A stretch of 33,971 nt of DNA from a bacterium (GTDB lineage: Bacteria; SM23-31; JAUVVT01), in the NCBI GenBank assembly GCA_030616165.1, contig JAUWXV010000007.1, positions 1 through 33,971 of the forward strand, read 5' to 3'. Position 1 is the first letter of the stretch. Every line of letters begins with the position of its first letter. The position numbers and the translations under genes are program-made. Positions 8,747 through 17,120 of the stretch are shown here, one piece after another. A model generated the notes under the pieces. It saw only the letters and a program-made list of their open reading frames with translations. It had not been told where the DNA came from and made no database searches.

Positions 8747-8909
8747 CTACTTTCTTTACAAGATAGGACGGCAAAAATGCTAAAAAACTTGCTTTTTAAT
8801 ATTTCTCCTGAGATAACTTCAATTGTAAAATATGGAATTAGGTTAATATTGTAGAGACATGCCATGGCATGTCTCTACTTTTTGCCGTGTCATCTTACAA
8901 AGAAAGTAG
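8747..8909. repeat. MITE-like element with 31-bp terminal inverted repeats
   Basis: The left end 8747-8777 (CTACTTTCTTTACAAGATAG, then GACGGCAAAAA) and right end 8879-8909 (TTTTTGCCGTGTCATCTTAC, then AAAGAAAGTAG) are inverted repeats matching at 26 of 31 positions. Inside is a perfect 28-base palindrome at 8851-8878 (arm GTAGAGACATGCCA). No coding capacity. Bases 8799-8909 recur at 1-111. I infer a small non-autonomous element or a repeat mobilised in trans. No transposase is in the window and no clear target duplication can be seen. Confidence 0.7.
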
Positions 8910-8951
8910 AATAATGAAAAATAAAAATTTGCTAAAGTTCAATTAAAATAA

Positions 8952-11297
8952 ATGGATGCAAGGTCTGAAAAGGCACTCGAATTTGATAAAGTAAGAAAAT
9001 GTCTTTCCGAATCTACCATCTCTGAGATGGGCAAAAAACTTGCTCTCTCGATAACTCCTTATAAGAATAAAGATACAATAAAAAGAAAACTTCGGATAGT
9101 TTCACAGTTCCGGGAAATTATCGAAAAAAAGGAAGAATTCCCAATTTATGGGATAAAGGATATTTCATCCTCACTACAAAAAGCGCAGGTTGAAGGAGCG
9201 ATGCTCGAACCTTCCGAAATTTATGCAGTTGCCGTCAATCTGGAGATAGGAAAAAATATAAAGTCTTTTCTTTATGAGAGAAAAGATGAATATCCGGAAC
9301 TTTATCCGGTTGTTCAGGGAATTTCTGTATTGAAAAGACTTTTTGAAAATATAACACAATCTGTCGACAATGATGACAATGTTCTGGACAGTGCTTCGTC
9401 TGAACTAAAAAAGCTGAGAAAAGAGATAATCAGAAAAGAAGAAGAAATAAGAACCAAACTCAAGAAGATTCTTCGGCAGTTTTCGAAGTCGGGATATACA
9501 AGGGAAGATTTAGTTACAATAAAAGACGGAAGAGGTGTAATTCCTGTTAAAGAAGAATATGCCTCAAGGGTAAAGGGAATTGTTCACCACAAATCTTCAA
9601 CAGGAGCCACTCTTTTTGTCGAACCAATGGAAATTATCGAAATGAATAATTCTCTTGAAGAATTGAAATTGAAAGAGGATAGAGAAATAAGAAGAATATT
9701 AAGAGAACTGACAGACAAAATCAGGATAAATATAAGAGAAATCACAGAAAATTGTGAAATACTTGCCGAGGTTGATTTATACTTTGCTCAGGGGCTTTTC
9801 TCGATAAAGATTGACGGAACGGAACCGATGATTAATAACCAGAAAGTAATAGAAATAATAAATGGGAGGCATCCACTTTTACTTTTAAAGAAAAAAGAAA
9901 AGAGCAGCGTAGTTCCTCTTTCGGTTAAAATTGGAGACGGTTTTAGGACTCTAATGATTTCTGGACCGAATGCAGGTGGAAAGACTGTTGCTCTGAAAAC
10001 AATCGGACTTCTATCATTAATGGTTCAGAGTGGGATGCATATTCCTGCGGATGATAACTCGAGGTTTCCCGTTTTCCACCAGATTTATTGTGATGTCGGC
10101 GATGACCAATCTATTGAAAAAGACCTCAGCACATTCTCATCACATCTTGAGAGATATAACCAGTTTATAACTAATACATCAGAGTATAACCTTACCTTGA
10201 TAGATGAGATAGGTACTGGAACAGACCCAAAAGAGGGATGTTCCCTTGCGATGGCGGTTCTTGAGAGATTAACAGATTCAGGCGGATTGACTGTTGCAAC
10301 AACTCACCAGAGCACTTTAAAGGTTTTCGCATCCGACAAAAAGGGAATCGAAAACGGGTCTATGATATTCGATGAAAAAAATCTCAAGCCTACATATCAA
10401 TTCAAACAGGGAATTCCGGGGAGCAGTTATGCATTAGAAATTTCTCGCAGGCTTAACTTTCCTGAAGACATAATTGAAAAATCTAAGGAATTAATCGGAA
10501 AAGAGGAAAACAAAATCGAGGATATGATTAAAGACCTTCAGGAAAAGATAAAGAATATTTCTGAAGAAAAATACAGGATAAATATTAAAAAATCCGAACT
10601 TGAAGGGCTAATTAAATTATACAGGAACAAAGTTTCTCATCTGAAGGAATATTCAAGGAATAAAATGGAAGAGGCTTTAAAAGAAGCAGAAAAAATACTC
10701 GAAACCTCAAACCAGGCAGTTGAAAAAGCAATCAGGGAAATAAAAAATTATTCAGCAAAAAAGGAATCTATAAAAAAAGCAAAAGAAATTATCTCCGCGC
10801 AAAAAACATTTGTAGAGCAAAAATTAAAAGAAATAAGAAAACCTGTGACTATACATGAAAATCTCACCGTTGGTGATAAGGTCTTATACAAGGAATTAAA
10901 TTTGAAGGGCGAAATCATATCCAAACCTGATTCAATCGGAAAGGTTAGGATAGCAATCGGAGATAAAAAAATTGAAACAAATATTGAAAAATTGGAAAAA
11001 ATTGATAAATTAGATAAAGAAGAATTATTTATTGTTGATAAGATTCCAATTGTCAGAATAGAAGACCAGATAGATTTAAGAGGGATGGATTCCATAGATG
11101 CCTGTGATGCCATTGATAAATATCTTGATGAAGCGAGGATGATGGGTTTTAATGAGATAAGAATAATCCACGGAAAGGGAACAGGCGTCTTAAGAAAGAA
11201 GGTAAATGAATTTCTAAAAAATCACCCAAAAATAAAATCAAAAAGACCCGCCCAGTGGAATGAAGGGGGGGAAGGGGTTACCATTGTAGAGATATAA
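8952..11297 (+). CDS. mutS2: Endonuclease MutS2 (anti-recombination / ribosome-rescue ATPase)
   Basis: 781 residues, normal for MutS2. Core and lever helices occupy about 1-320, the ATPase about 325-510. Walker A is GPNAGGKT (338-345) and Walker B LIDEIGTGTD with Asp418 and Glu419. A long coiled coil (about 510-640) leads to a KOW-like linker and a C-terminal Smr nuclease domain (about 700-781) with LRGMDS (709-714) and HGKGTGVLR from His740. The mismatch-recognising MutS domain I is absent, which separates it from MutS1. MutS2 binds branched DNA and suppresses homologous recombination, and in Bacillus it also splits collided ribosomes. No strong ribosome site precedes the ATG. dnaG follows after 105 bases, cvpA lies upstream. 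Confidence 0.96.
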   Translation: MDARSEKALEFDKVRKCLSESTISEMGKKLALSITPYKNKDTIKRKLRIVSQFREIIEKKEEFPIYGIKDISSSLQKAQVEGAMLEPSEIYAVAVNLEIGKNIKSFLYERKDEYPELYPVVQGISVLKRLFENITQSVDNDDNVLDSASSELKKLRKEIIRKEEEIRTKLKKILRQFSKSGYTREDLVTIKDGRGVIPVKEEYASRVKGIVHHKSSTGATLFVEPMEIIEMNNSLEELKLKEDREIRRILRELTDKIRINIREITENCEILAEVDLYFAQGLFSIKIDGTEPMINNQKVIEIINGRHPLLLLKKKEKSSVVPLSVKIGDGFRTLMISGPNAGGKTVALKTIGLLSLMVQSGMHIPADDNSRFPVFHQIYCDVGDDQSIEKDLSTFSSHLERYNQFITNTSEYNLTLIDEIGTGTDPKEGCSLAMAVLERLTDSGGLTVATTHQSTLKVFASDKKGIENGSMIFDEKNLKPTYQFKQGIPGSSYALEISRRLNFPEDIIEKSKELIGKEENKIEDMIKDLQEKIKNISEEKYRINIKKSELEGLIKLYRNKVSHLKEYSRNKMEEALKEAEKILETSNQAVEKAIREIKNYSAKKESIKKAKEIISAQKTFVEQKLKEIRKPVTIHENLTVGDKVLYKELNLKGEIISKPDSIGKVRIAIGDKKIETNIEKLEKIDKLDKEELFIVDKIPIVRIEDQIDLRGMDSIDACDAIDKYLDEARMMGFNEIRIIHGKGTGVLRKKVNEFLKNHPKIKSKRPAQWNEGGEGVTIVEI

Positions 11298-11320
11298 GTA
11301 TAAAGTTTTCCCCGCCATAG

Positions 11321-11361
11321 GCGGGTCCTTCGGATTGCTTACTTCTTTTTCAAAAGAAGTA
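11321..11361. repeat. Paired hairpins between mutS2 and dnaG
   Basis: First hairpin CCCGCC-ATA-GGCGGG (11321-11335). Second hairpin TACTTCTTTT-TC-AAAAGAAGTA (11340-11361), which corresponds to the outer ends of the 8747-8909 element joined directly together. A similar minimal form stands at 28903-28926. Confidence 0.65.
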
Positions 11362-11402
11362 GGTTCTTTAAGAAAATAATTTAAATCATTTAAAGAAAAT
11401 CA

Positions 11403-13178
11403 ATGTACATCCCACAGGAAAAAATCGAGGAAATCAGGGAATCGGCTGACATTCTTGAGTTTATCTCCGGTTATGTTCAACTGAAAAAAAGTGGAAGAAA
11501 TTTTTTCGGTTTATGCCCGTTCCATATAGAAAAGACTCCCTCATTCAGCGTGAATCCCGAAAAACAAATCTTTCACTGCTTTGGATGCGGAGAAGGGGGG
11601 AACATATACTCATTCATTATGAAGATGGAGAGGGTCTCCTTTCCGGAGGCAGTTGAATTTCTTGCTGATAAACTCAGAATACATATTAAAAAGGAAAAAG
11701 CAAAACCCGGAATAAAAAGAGAAAACCTGTACAAAATAAACGAAAAGACAGCAGCGTGGTTTCACGACAATCTTGTTTCTGAAAAAATTGGTGAGGATGC
11801 AAGAAAATATCTTAAAAATAGAGGCATATTAGGCGAGATAATTGATAAGTTTACGATTGGTTATGCTCCTGATATGTGGGATGGGCTGATTAAACACTTT
11901 GGCAGAATTGTAGATAATAACAAACTTCTTGAAAAAGCAGGACTGGTGATAAAGAGTGAGAAAGGGGAAGGATATTACGATAGATTCAGAAATCGAATTA
12001 CGTTTCCAATAAGGAACGAATTCGGGAAGATAGTAGGATTTGGTGGAAGAAAACTTAACGAAGACGACCCCGGAGGGAAATATATAAATTCTCCTGAAAC
12101 CGAGATTTACAACAAAAGTAAAATCCTTTACGGATTATTTGAGGCAAAAGATAAAATCAGAGAAAAAAAGAGCATACTTATTGTTGAGGGTTATATCGAC
12201 CTTATATCATTATATATGGAAGGATATACAAATATCGTGGCACCTCTTGGCACTTCCCTTACCAGTGAACAGGCAAAGTCTTTATCAAGATTTACGAACA
12301 AAGTTGTAATGATTTTTGATGCTGATGAGGCTGGACTCAAAGCAACTTTAAGGGCTGCTGAGATTTTAATCGAGAATAACATAGATATGGAAATCGCTGT
12401 TATGACAAAAGGGGAAGACCCCGATAGTTTTATAAAAAAGTATGGCGCAGAACAATTTGATGATTTATTGAAAAAAAGAATCTTTCTTATAGACTTTCTT
12501 GTCAATCTTTACCATAGTCGGTATCATTCACCGATAGAAAAAATCTCTTTTTTGAATGAAATACTTACATTCTTCTCTAACATAACAGATAATATTAAGA
12601 GGGGATACTTAATTAATAAACTATCAGTTCCAATGGAGATGAACCCTGTTGAACTTCAACAAAAAACAATAAAATTAATTCAAAGGAAAAGAATAAATCG
12701 TGAAAAGCAAATAGAAAGAAAATACGATGAAGACGAAGATTTATTAAGGTTATTTTTTACTGATGAAAATGCAAGGGATTTAACTTTAAATGAACTTGAA
12801 TTAAATATGCTCGAGAATAAACGTATAGGGAGAATTTTTGAAATAATATTTCAGTTTTATGAAAATCAAAATAAGATTGATGTGGCTGGATTGATGGATT
12901 TTATTGAAGAAGAGGATTTAAAAAAATATTTATCGGAAATTATCCTCAAGCATTTTTATATATCAAAAGCGGTAGATGAAAGAATGCCGGGGAAAAGTCC
13001 TGAGAAAATTGTTTACAAAATAATTCTCGGTAGAAAAAAGGAAATGCTCCAGAAGGAAATCGACAAAGTCCGAATAAAATGGAAAGTTGATGAAAACAAC
13101 AAAGATATTTTTGAAAATTATAAAAATTTAATAAATAAAAAGTTGGAAATTGAAAAAGAGTTAGACGAAATGATGTAA
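11403..13178 (+). CDS. dnaG: DNA primase
   Basis: 591 residues, typical for bacterial DnaG. The N-terminal zinc-binding domain has Cys38, His41, Cys59 and Cys62 (CPFH...CFGCGEGG). The RNA polymerase core follows, with the TOPRIM fold at about 255-345: catalytic Glu262 (LIVEGYID) and the DAD pair Asp306/Asp308 (MIFDADEAGL). The C-terminal ~150 residues are a helical, charged DnaB-helicase-binding region. It synthesises RNA primers at the fork. The start ATG at 11403 gives the canonical beginning IPQEKIEEIRESADILEFIS. The gene lies after mutS2 and directly before the tRNA used as an integration site. Confidence 0.97.
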   Translation: MYIPQEKIEEIRESADILEFISGYVQLKKSGRNFFGLCPFHIEKTPSFSVNPEKQIFHCFGCGEGGNIYSFIMKMERVSFPEAVEFLADKLRIHIKKEKAKPGIKRENLYKINEKTAAWFHDNLVSEKIGEDARKYLKNRGILGEIIDKFTIGYAPDMWDGLIKHFGRIVDNNKLLEKAGLVIKSEKGEGYYDRFRNRITFPIRNEFGKIVGFGGRKLNEDDPGGKYINSPETEIYNKSKILYGLFEAKDKIREKKSILIVEGYIDLISLYMEGYTNIVAPLGTSLTSEQAKSLSRFTNKVVMIFDADEAGLKATLRAAEILIENNIDMEIAVMTKGEDPDSFIKKYGAEQFDDLLKKRIFLIDFLVNLYHSRYHSPIEKISFLNEILTFFSNITDNIKRGYLINKLSVPMEMNPVELQQKTIKLIQRKRINREKQIERKYDEDEDLLRLFFTDENARDLTLNELELNMLENKRIGRIFEIIFQFYENQNKIDVAGLMDFIEEEDLKKYLSEIILKHFYISKAVDERMPGKSPEKIVYKIILGRKKEMLQKEIDKVRIKWKVDENNKDIFENYKNLINKKLEIEKELDEMM

Positions 13179-13226
13179 AAAGTTCTTGGAATTTTGGAAT
13201 AATTTTATTAAAATTAATTCTATAAT

Positions 13227-13300
13227 GGGCCCATAGCTCAGTTGGTTGGAGCAACTGACTCATAATCAGTAGGTCCGAGGTTCGAGTCCTCGTGGGCCCA
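13227..13300 (+). tRNA. tRNA with CAT anticodon (elongator Met or Ile2)
   Basis: 74-base cloverleaf: acceptor GGGCCCA/TGGGCCC, D stem GCTC/GAGC, anticodon stem ACTGA/TCAGT with loop CTCATAA, T arm CGAGG-TTCGAGT-CCTCG, discriminator A; CCA is not encoded. There are no three G-C pairs in the anticodon stem and the first acceptor pair is matched, so it is not initiator tRNA. Elongator Met and lysidine-modified Ile2 both read CAT and cannot be separated with certainty by eye. Its 3' half serves as the attachment site of the island downstream. Confidence 0.95.
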
Positions 13301-13302
13301 CA
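13255..13302 (+). other. Left attachment site (attL) inside the tRNA gene
   Basis: 48 bases from the anticodon stem to two bases past the tRNA end are repeated exactly at 17365-17412. The repeat covers the anticodon loop and T arm, the usual crossover zone of tRNA-targeting tyrosine integrases. The tRNA remains intact at this end. Confidence 0.88.
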
Positions 13303-13332
13303 GTTAAAATATCAATAAAATCAATATATTAA

Positions 13333-13368
13333 AAAGCCCTTCTTTGACTTAAAGTAGGGCTTTAATTT
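13333..13368. terminator. Rho-independent terminator after the tRNA
   Basis: AAAGCCCT-T-CTTT-GACTT-AAAG-T-AGGGCTTT hairpin followed by AATTTT. A-rich on one side and T-rich on the other, so it may work in both directions. It separates the tRNA from the island cargo. Confidence 0.75.
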
Positions 13369-13399
13369 TGTAAGTTTTTGTAAATTTTTATACAAAATG

Positions 13400-13422
13400 C
13401 ATGTCGTTGTGCATGTCGAAAA
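13400..13422 (+). other. Possible integrase arm-site repeat, left
   Basis: CATGTCGTTGTGCATGTCGA followed by AAA, containing CATGTCG twice. A close relative, CATGTCTTTGTTCATGTAAA, lies at the other end of the island (17284-17305) in the same orientation. Paired short repeats just inside both att sites suggest binding sites for the integrase. Confidence 0.4.
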
Positions 13423-13479
13423 TTTTTTTATTTTTATTTCGTATAAATCGATTTTTATTATTGTCAATTTAATTATTAG

Positions 13480-13785
13480 TTCAATTCATGTCCGGTTCCA
13501 AAATTATATGAAACTGAAAATATTCCAGCAAGAGATAAGATTATTTATGAGCATTTTTTTATTTTTATTTCAGATTGGTATATAGCAGAATATTGTACGA
13601 AAGATCTGATTATGTTTGGTTTTGCAATTTTAAATAATGATTATCAAAATGCTGAATGGGGATATATAGATTATAAGGAACTTAAGGATTTAAATATTAA
13701 TGGATTTGAGGTTGAAAGAGATATTAATTGGGAGCCTAAAAAAGCAGGTTTGGTTGAGAAGATTGTGAAAAGTGGGGGGATTTAA
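13480..13785 (+). pseudogene. 5'-truncated DUF2958 gene remnant
   Basis: One frame is open from 13480 to the stop at 13783-13785 and reads VPKLYETENIPARDKIIYEH, then a region with SDWYIAEY, LIMFGFAILNN, WGYIDYKELK and GFEVERDINWEP. This is the order of motifs of the DUF2958 family (PKLYxTE, WYxxEYDG, FGY, GYxxxxEL, ERDxxFxP), small proteins carried by plasmids and integrative elements. No start codon or ribosome site precedes it and the first residues are missing, so I call it a remnant. It supports a mobile origin for the island. Confidence 0.6.
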
Positions 13786-13900
13786 TATTTTGCTTGAAAA
13801 GTTTTAAAATATATGTTATTATTTATATAATATTATTTTTAAAAGAATAATATAGTATCTAAACACAATCTTTAAATATCTAAAGAATTTTAAAAACAAT

Positions 13901-14380
13901 ATGAAAAATAATCAAATTGAGAAGAAAGTTGTTATATGTGGAAGTATGAGTTGTTTTGATAAAATGCTTGAATTAAAGAGAGAGTTAAATAGTTACAAAA
14001 TTAATACTGTAATACCAGAAGATGAAGCGAAATATGAAAGTATAAAAAATGGAGAACAATATTTTAAATTTAAAAGAAAAGTCTCTGAAGAATATTTTAA
14101 AAAAATAAGGAAAAAAGAGGTATTTGCAATTCTTGTAATAAATAAAGAAAAAAGAGGTATCCCAAATTATATAGGTGCAAATACTTTTGCAGAGATAGCA
14201 ATAGCAATAAATGCTAAAAAAAAGGTATATCTTTTAAATGATATTCCTGATACATATTATGATGAGTTAATATCTTGGGAAGTATTCCCGTTAAATAAAA
14301 ATTTAAACAAGTTGATTAAAGATTATAACGACTTGATAAATTATGAAAAAAATCAACTAAATCTAAAATTTGAGGAATGA
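13901..14380 (+). CDS. Nucleoside 2-deoxyribosyltransferase-like protein (island cargo gene 1)
   Basis: 159 residues, no signal or membrane segment. It begins with a Rossmann-like strand and glycine turn (KKVVICGSMS, 8-17). A helix and the strand NTVIPEDE follow, then a mostly helical insert (about 40-72), AILVINKEKRGIPNYIG, and GANTFAEIAIAI with Glu98 in the place of the nucleophilic Glu of the nucleoside 2-deoxyribosyltransferase (NDT) superfamily. KKVYLL and a conserved-looking DELISWEVFPLN end the fold. NDT enzymes cleave N-glycosidic bonds of deoxynucleosides or nucleotides; relatives in conflict systems are thought to act on nucleotides or NAD-like molecules. Here the substrate is unknown. 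It is the first gene of a three-gene operon, 9 bases before the next. The DNA is very AT-rich. The family assignment is good; activity is inferred. Confidence 0.72.
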   Translation: MKNNQIEKKVVICGSMSCFDKMLELKRELNSYKINTVIPEDEAKYESIKNGEQYFKFKRKVSEEYFKKIRKKEVFAILVINKEKRGIPNYIGANTFAEIAIAINAKKKVYLLNDIPDTYYDELISWEVFPLNKNLNKLIKDYNDLINYEKNQLNLKFEE

Positions 14381-14389
14381 AGATAAACA

Positions 14390-15535
14390 GTGTTTGAAAC
14401 GCCTTCTAAAAAAGATATTTGTAATGGTAAAATTTCTGATCACTGCAACTTATTATCTTTGCTTACTTTGGAGAAGATCCATAAAGAAAATAGTATTATT
14501 TGCTTGGAAGCTCATGTAAGTAATTTCCCTAATGAAATAGAAAAAGCACATTTTTTTGGATTGCATGACTTTATAAGATTGCTGAAAGGGAAAGATGTTC
14601 AAGTATATAGTATTGAACCGGGACATGAATTTTTTGAAAACGAGCCAGTAATTAATTTAATAGGTTATGCAAAAGATTTAGCAATGATTAAATCAACTTT
14701 AACAGGTATACTAGCATTTCATTCCACCGTAGTTACAAAATGTGCACACTTGAAAAAAATAGCTGGAAATAAACCTATTTATTTTTTTGGATTAAGAAAA
14801 TTGCATCCATCCCATATTATGCAGTATTTAGAAGCTACTTACGCTGGTGGTTTTGAAATTAATGCCACAGATTTAGCAAAACAAATTGATCCTAATTTAG
14901 AAATATCTGATTGTCAAGAGCATGTATCTAATATTATAGCTGATGATTTAATCGAAAGTTGGAGAGCTTTTATCAAAATCTCTGAACAATATGGTGGAAT
15001 ATATATTGTTTTGGATAATTTCTCTGATACAGTAACAGAAGCAAAATTTGCCATAGAAAAATTTAAACATGAAATAAAAGGATTCTTAGTAGATACTAGT
15101 AGAACAAGAAGAGGAGATATAGTTCAGATATTAAAAGAATTAAAATGGTATTTAAATCTTTATAGTAAAAAAGAAGTTAAAATCGGATTAACAGGTGGTG
15201 TTGATTCCAATATAATAAAAAATACTAAGGATATATTATCAAGTTTTGGAGTGGGGCTAAATATTGTAAGTGGTTATATATTTGATTTCTCATTTCAAAT
15301 AGTTGAAGTTGATTCAAAACCAAAATCTAAAATAGGCGTTTTCCCAGGTAGAAAGAACGTTTACTATTGTAAAAATTGTGGTAAAAGAGATGTAGACATT
15401 GATAGAGATGTTTATAAAAAAATGTGTTGTAATAATGAAATGGAAAAATTATTAAAAATAGTAGACCTAACTTCAACTAAGGAAAATATAGATTATATTA
15501 TGGAGTCACGTAATTATATACTATCATTGGTTTAA
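14390..15535 (+). CDS. Nicotinate phosphoribosyltransferase-like protein (island cargo gene 2)
   Basis: 381 residues with GTG start. The whole chain follows the archaeal-type nicotinate phosphoribosyltransferase (type II PRTase): HSTVVTKCAHLKKIAG (111-126), FFGLRKLHPS (132-141), LVDTSRTRRGD (233-243), KIGLTGGVDSN (264-274), SGYIFDFSFQIVEVDSKP and GRKNVYYCKNC (320-330), and a C-terminal zinc-type knuckle with Cys327, Cys330, Cys346 and Cys347. True family members make NaMN from nicotinate and PRPP in NAD salvage. The N-terminal segment that in archaeal enzymes reads D-V-Y-F, with an aromatic residue near the nicotinate, reads DHCN here (17-20), so the substrate may differ. It sits between the NDT-like gene (gap 9) and the EAD-like gene (gap 4). 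No other NAD-salvage gene is nearby. Confidence 0.8.
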   Translation: MFETPSKKDICNGKISDHCNLLSLLTLEKIHKENSIICLEAHVSNFPNEIEKAHFFGLHDFIRLLKGKDVQVYSIEPGHEFFENEPVINLIGYAKDLAMIKSTLTGILAFHSTVVTKCAHLKKIAGNKPIYFFGLRKLHPSHIMQYLEATYAGGFEINATDLAKQIDPNLEISDCQEHVSNIIADDLIESWRAFIKISEQYGGIYIVLDNFSDTVTEAKFAIEKFKHEIKGFLVDTSRTRRGDIVQILKELKWYLNLYSKKEVKIGLTGGVDSNIIKNTKDILSSFGVGLNIVSGYIFDFSFQIVEVDSKPKSKIGVFPGRKNVYYCKNCGKRDVDIDRDVYKKMCCNNEMEKLLKIVDLTSTKENIDYIMESRNYILSLV

Positions 15536-15539
15536 TTAT

Positions 15540-17117
15540 ATGGATAATCCTATAAAAAAAGTATTCTTACATTATTTAGATAATGCAGTGATAGACCAAT
15601 ATGAACTTACTAAAAGATATAAAGAAGAAAAAATTATCGATGATTTTATATTAGCTACAAGAATTGCATTTTTATTGGTTGAAGAATATTTAATTATTCC
15701 AAATTCATTTTATTTTGAAAATAAAATAGCTTATGAAGTTATAAACAAATTAAAAGAAATTTTTAATGTTGATTTAATAAGATTTTCAGGAAAAGAACCA
15801 GACCCATATGATTATTTAGAAAAAAAGAGAGTACAATTTAGTAATAAGAAAGACAAATATCCGGGATATTATTCTAAAAAGATTTTTAGAAAATATTTAG
15901 ATCTTGAAGCCTCTTTATTAATAAGAAGAAAATATTTCAATATTGGAGAGTCAACAAGTGCTAAATGGATAGAAGACATAGAAAAAAATGAAAAAGAATG
16001 GATAACAAATATTATTATTAAAAACGGTAATATTGACCTTATAAAAGAATTAATTGAATTACCTTTAAAGCTTGAAGATAAACCCGTCTTGTGGGACTTT
16101 CTTATTGATTGTATACCTTCTCCTATATCATACAAGAATTCTAAATTTTTTATTCAGGATAAAATTAATTCATTTTATGCTGAATTATATTTAAATGAAT
16201 ACGATGCATATATTATAGGTGATTTCCCCAAATATGATTTAAGAATAGGGATTAATAAGTTTGAGTATAAAACTATTTCTCTATCAAAAATAATCAGAAG
16301 GCTGAGAAGATATGGAATATATGATATTATAAAAAATTCGTTGTTAGATAGACTAATTAAACTAAAATTTACAATAGGTGGAAGTTGGTTACTAGTAGAA
16401 CAAAATCCAAAACATTTACAAGTATTAATAGATTGCATAAATGAAATAATTAAAAGAGGTGTAATACCAAAAAAATGCTATCTATTAGCGTATGGCTTTG
16501 AGAAAATAAAAGAAAAAACTTATAAGGAAAAAAGAACAATGAAGATTGATATTTTTAAAGCATTAATAGAAGCATTTATAGTTGCAGTTGGGCCTGCTGC
16601 TGCACCAGTAAAGTTTTTATCAGAAATTAGAGACCAGCTAAAACAACAAGAGCAACATAATGTTGACCTAAGTATTGTAGCAATAAATGAAACTATTGTT
16701 AAAGAGAATAAACTGAATTTAAATCGGGAAGAGATACTATGGATTGAAAAATTAATTCAACCGCTTATTTCAGCAGATATGATAATAGATGAAGATAGCA
16801 TAAAAAGAGCTATCATAAAAGTCTCCGAAAATACATATGAATATGTCTTCAGTAACTATAGATTAATATTGGGCAAGTTAAGCGAGTATTATCCTGACAG
16901 ACGTGATATAATAACATTAATACGAAAAATTGGAATAAATGAGGGGCAAATTGAACTTGAAGGATCTTCAGAGTATATATGGAGTAATTTGTTAAAATAT
17001 TTAAAAGGAAATGATAAAATCATTACGTTGTTATTATTACTCGAAGTATCATCTCAAAAATCCGGAGAGAATGCATTTACTAAGCCTTTTAATAGATTTA
17101 AAAAATTGGATAATTAA
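15540..17117 (+). CDS. Unknown protein with C-terminal EAD1-like domain (island cargo gene 3)
   Basis: 525 residues. I do not recognise residues 1-430. They are charged and rich in Ile, Lys and Tyr, predicted mixed alpha/beta. Features are KKDKYPGYYSKKIFRKYLDL (103-122), LWDFLIDCIPSPIS (184-197) and FTIGGSWLLVEQNPKHLQVL (277-296). One hydrophobic stretch (341-360, ALIEAFIVAVGPAAAPVKFL) could be a membrane segment or buried helix. Residues about 440-520 resemble the effector-associated domain EAD1: a helical domain with L-x-x-Y-Y-P-D-R-R, IRKIGINEGQIELEGSSEY, a conserved Trp481 and a final helix. EADs are adaptor domains that couple sensors and effectors in bacterial conflict systems. The gene begins 4 bases after the PRTase-like gene, so the products are probably made together. 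No catalytic motif is visible. Confidence 0.7.
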   Translation: MDNPIKKVFLHYLDNAVIDQYELTKRYKEEKIIDDFILATRIAFLLVEEYLIIPNSFYFENKIAYEVINKLKEIFNVDLIRFSGKEPDPYDYLEKKRVQFSNKKDKYPGYYSKKIFRKYLDLEASLLIRRKYFNIGESTSAKWIEDIEKNEKEWITNIIIKNGNIDLIKELIELPLKLEDKPVLWDFLIDCIPSPISYKNSKFFIQDKINSFYAELYLNEYDAYIIGDFPKYDLRIGINKFEYKTISLSKIIRRLRRYGIYDIIKNSLLDRLIKLKFTIGGSWLLVEQNPKHLQVLIDCINEIIKRGVIPKKCYLLAYGFEKIKEKTYKEKRTMKIDIFKALIEAFIVAVGPAAAPVKFLSEIRDQLKQQEQHNVDLSIVAINETIVKENKLNLNREEILWIEKLIQPLISADMIIDEDSIKRAIIKVSENTYEYVFSNYRLILGKLSEYYPDRRDIITLIRKIGINEGQIELEGSSEYIWSNLLKYLKGNDKIITLLLLLEVSSQKSGENAFTKPFNRFKKLDN

Positions 17118-17120
17118 TAA

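Noticed and set aside
13397-13585. 62-codon plus-strand open frame at the left island end
   Set aside because: Overlaps the DUF2958 remnant in another frame and begins in the CATGTC repeat; product is Phe/Ile-rich noise.
13786-13900. Promoter of the island operon (TTGAAA at 13794, TATAAT at 13826)
   Set aside because: The spacing of 26 bases is too long for a standard sigma-70 promoter and the region is too AT-rich to choose other boxes.
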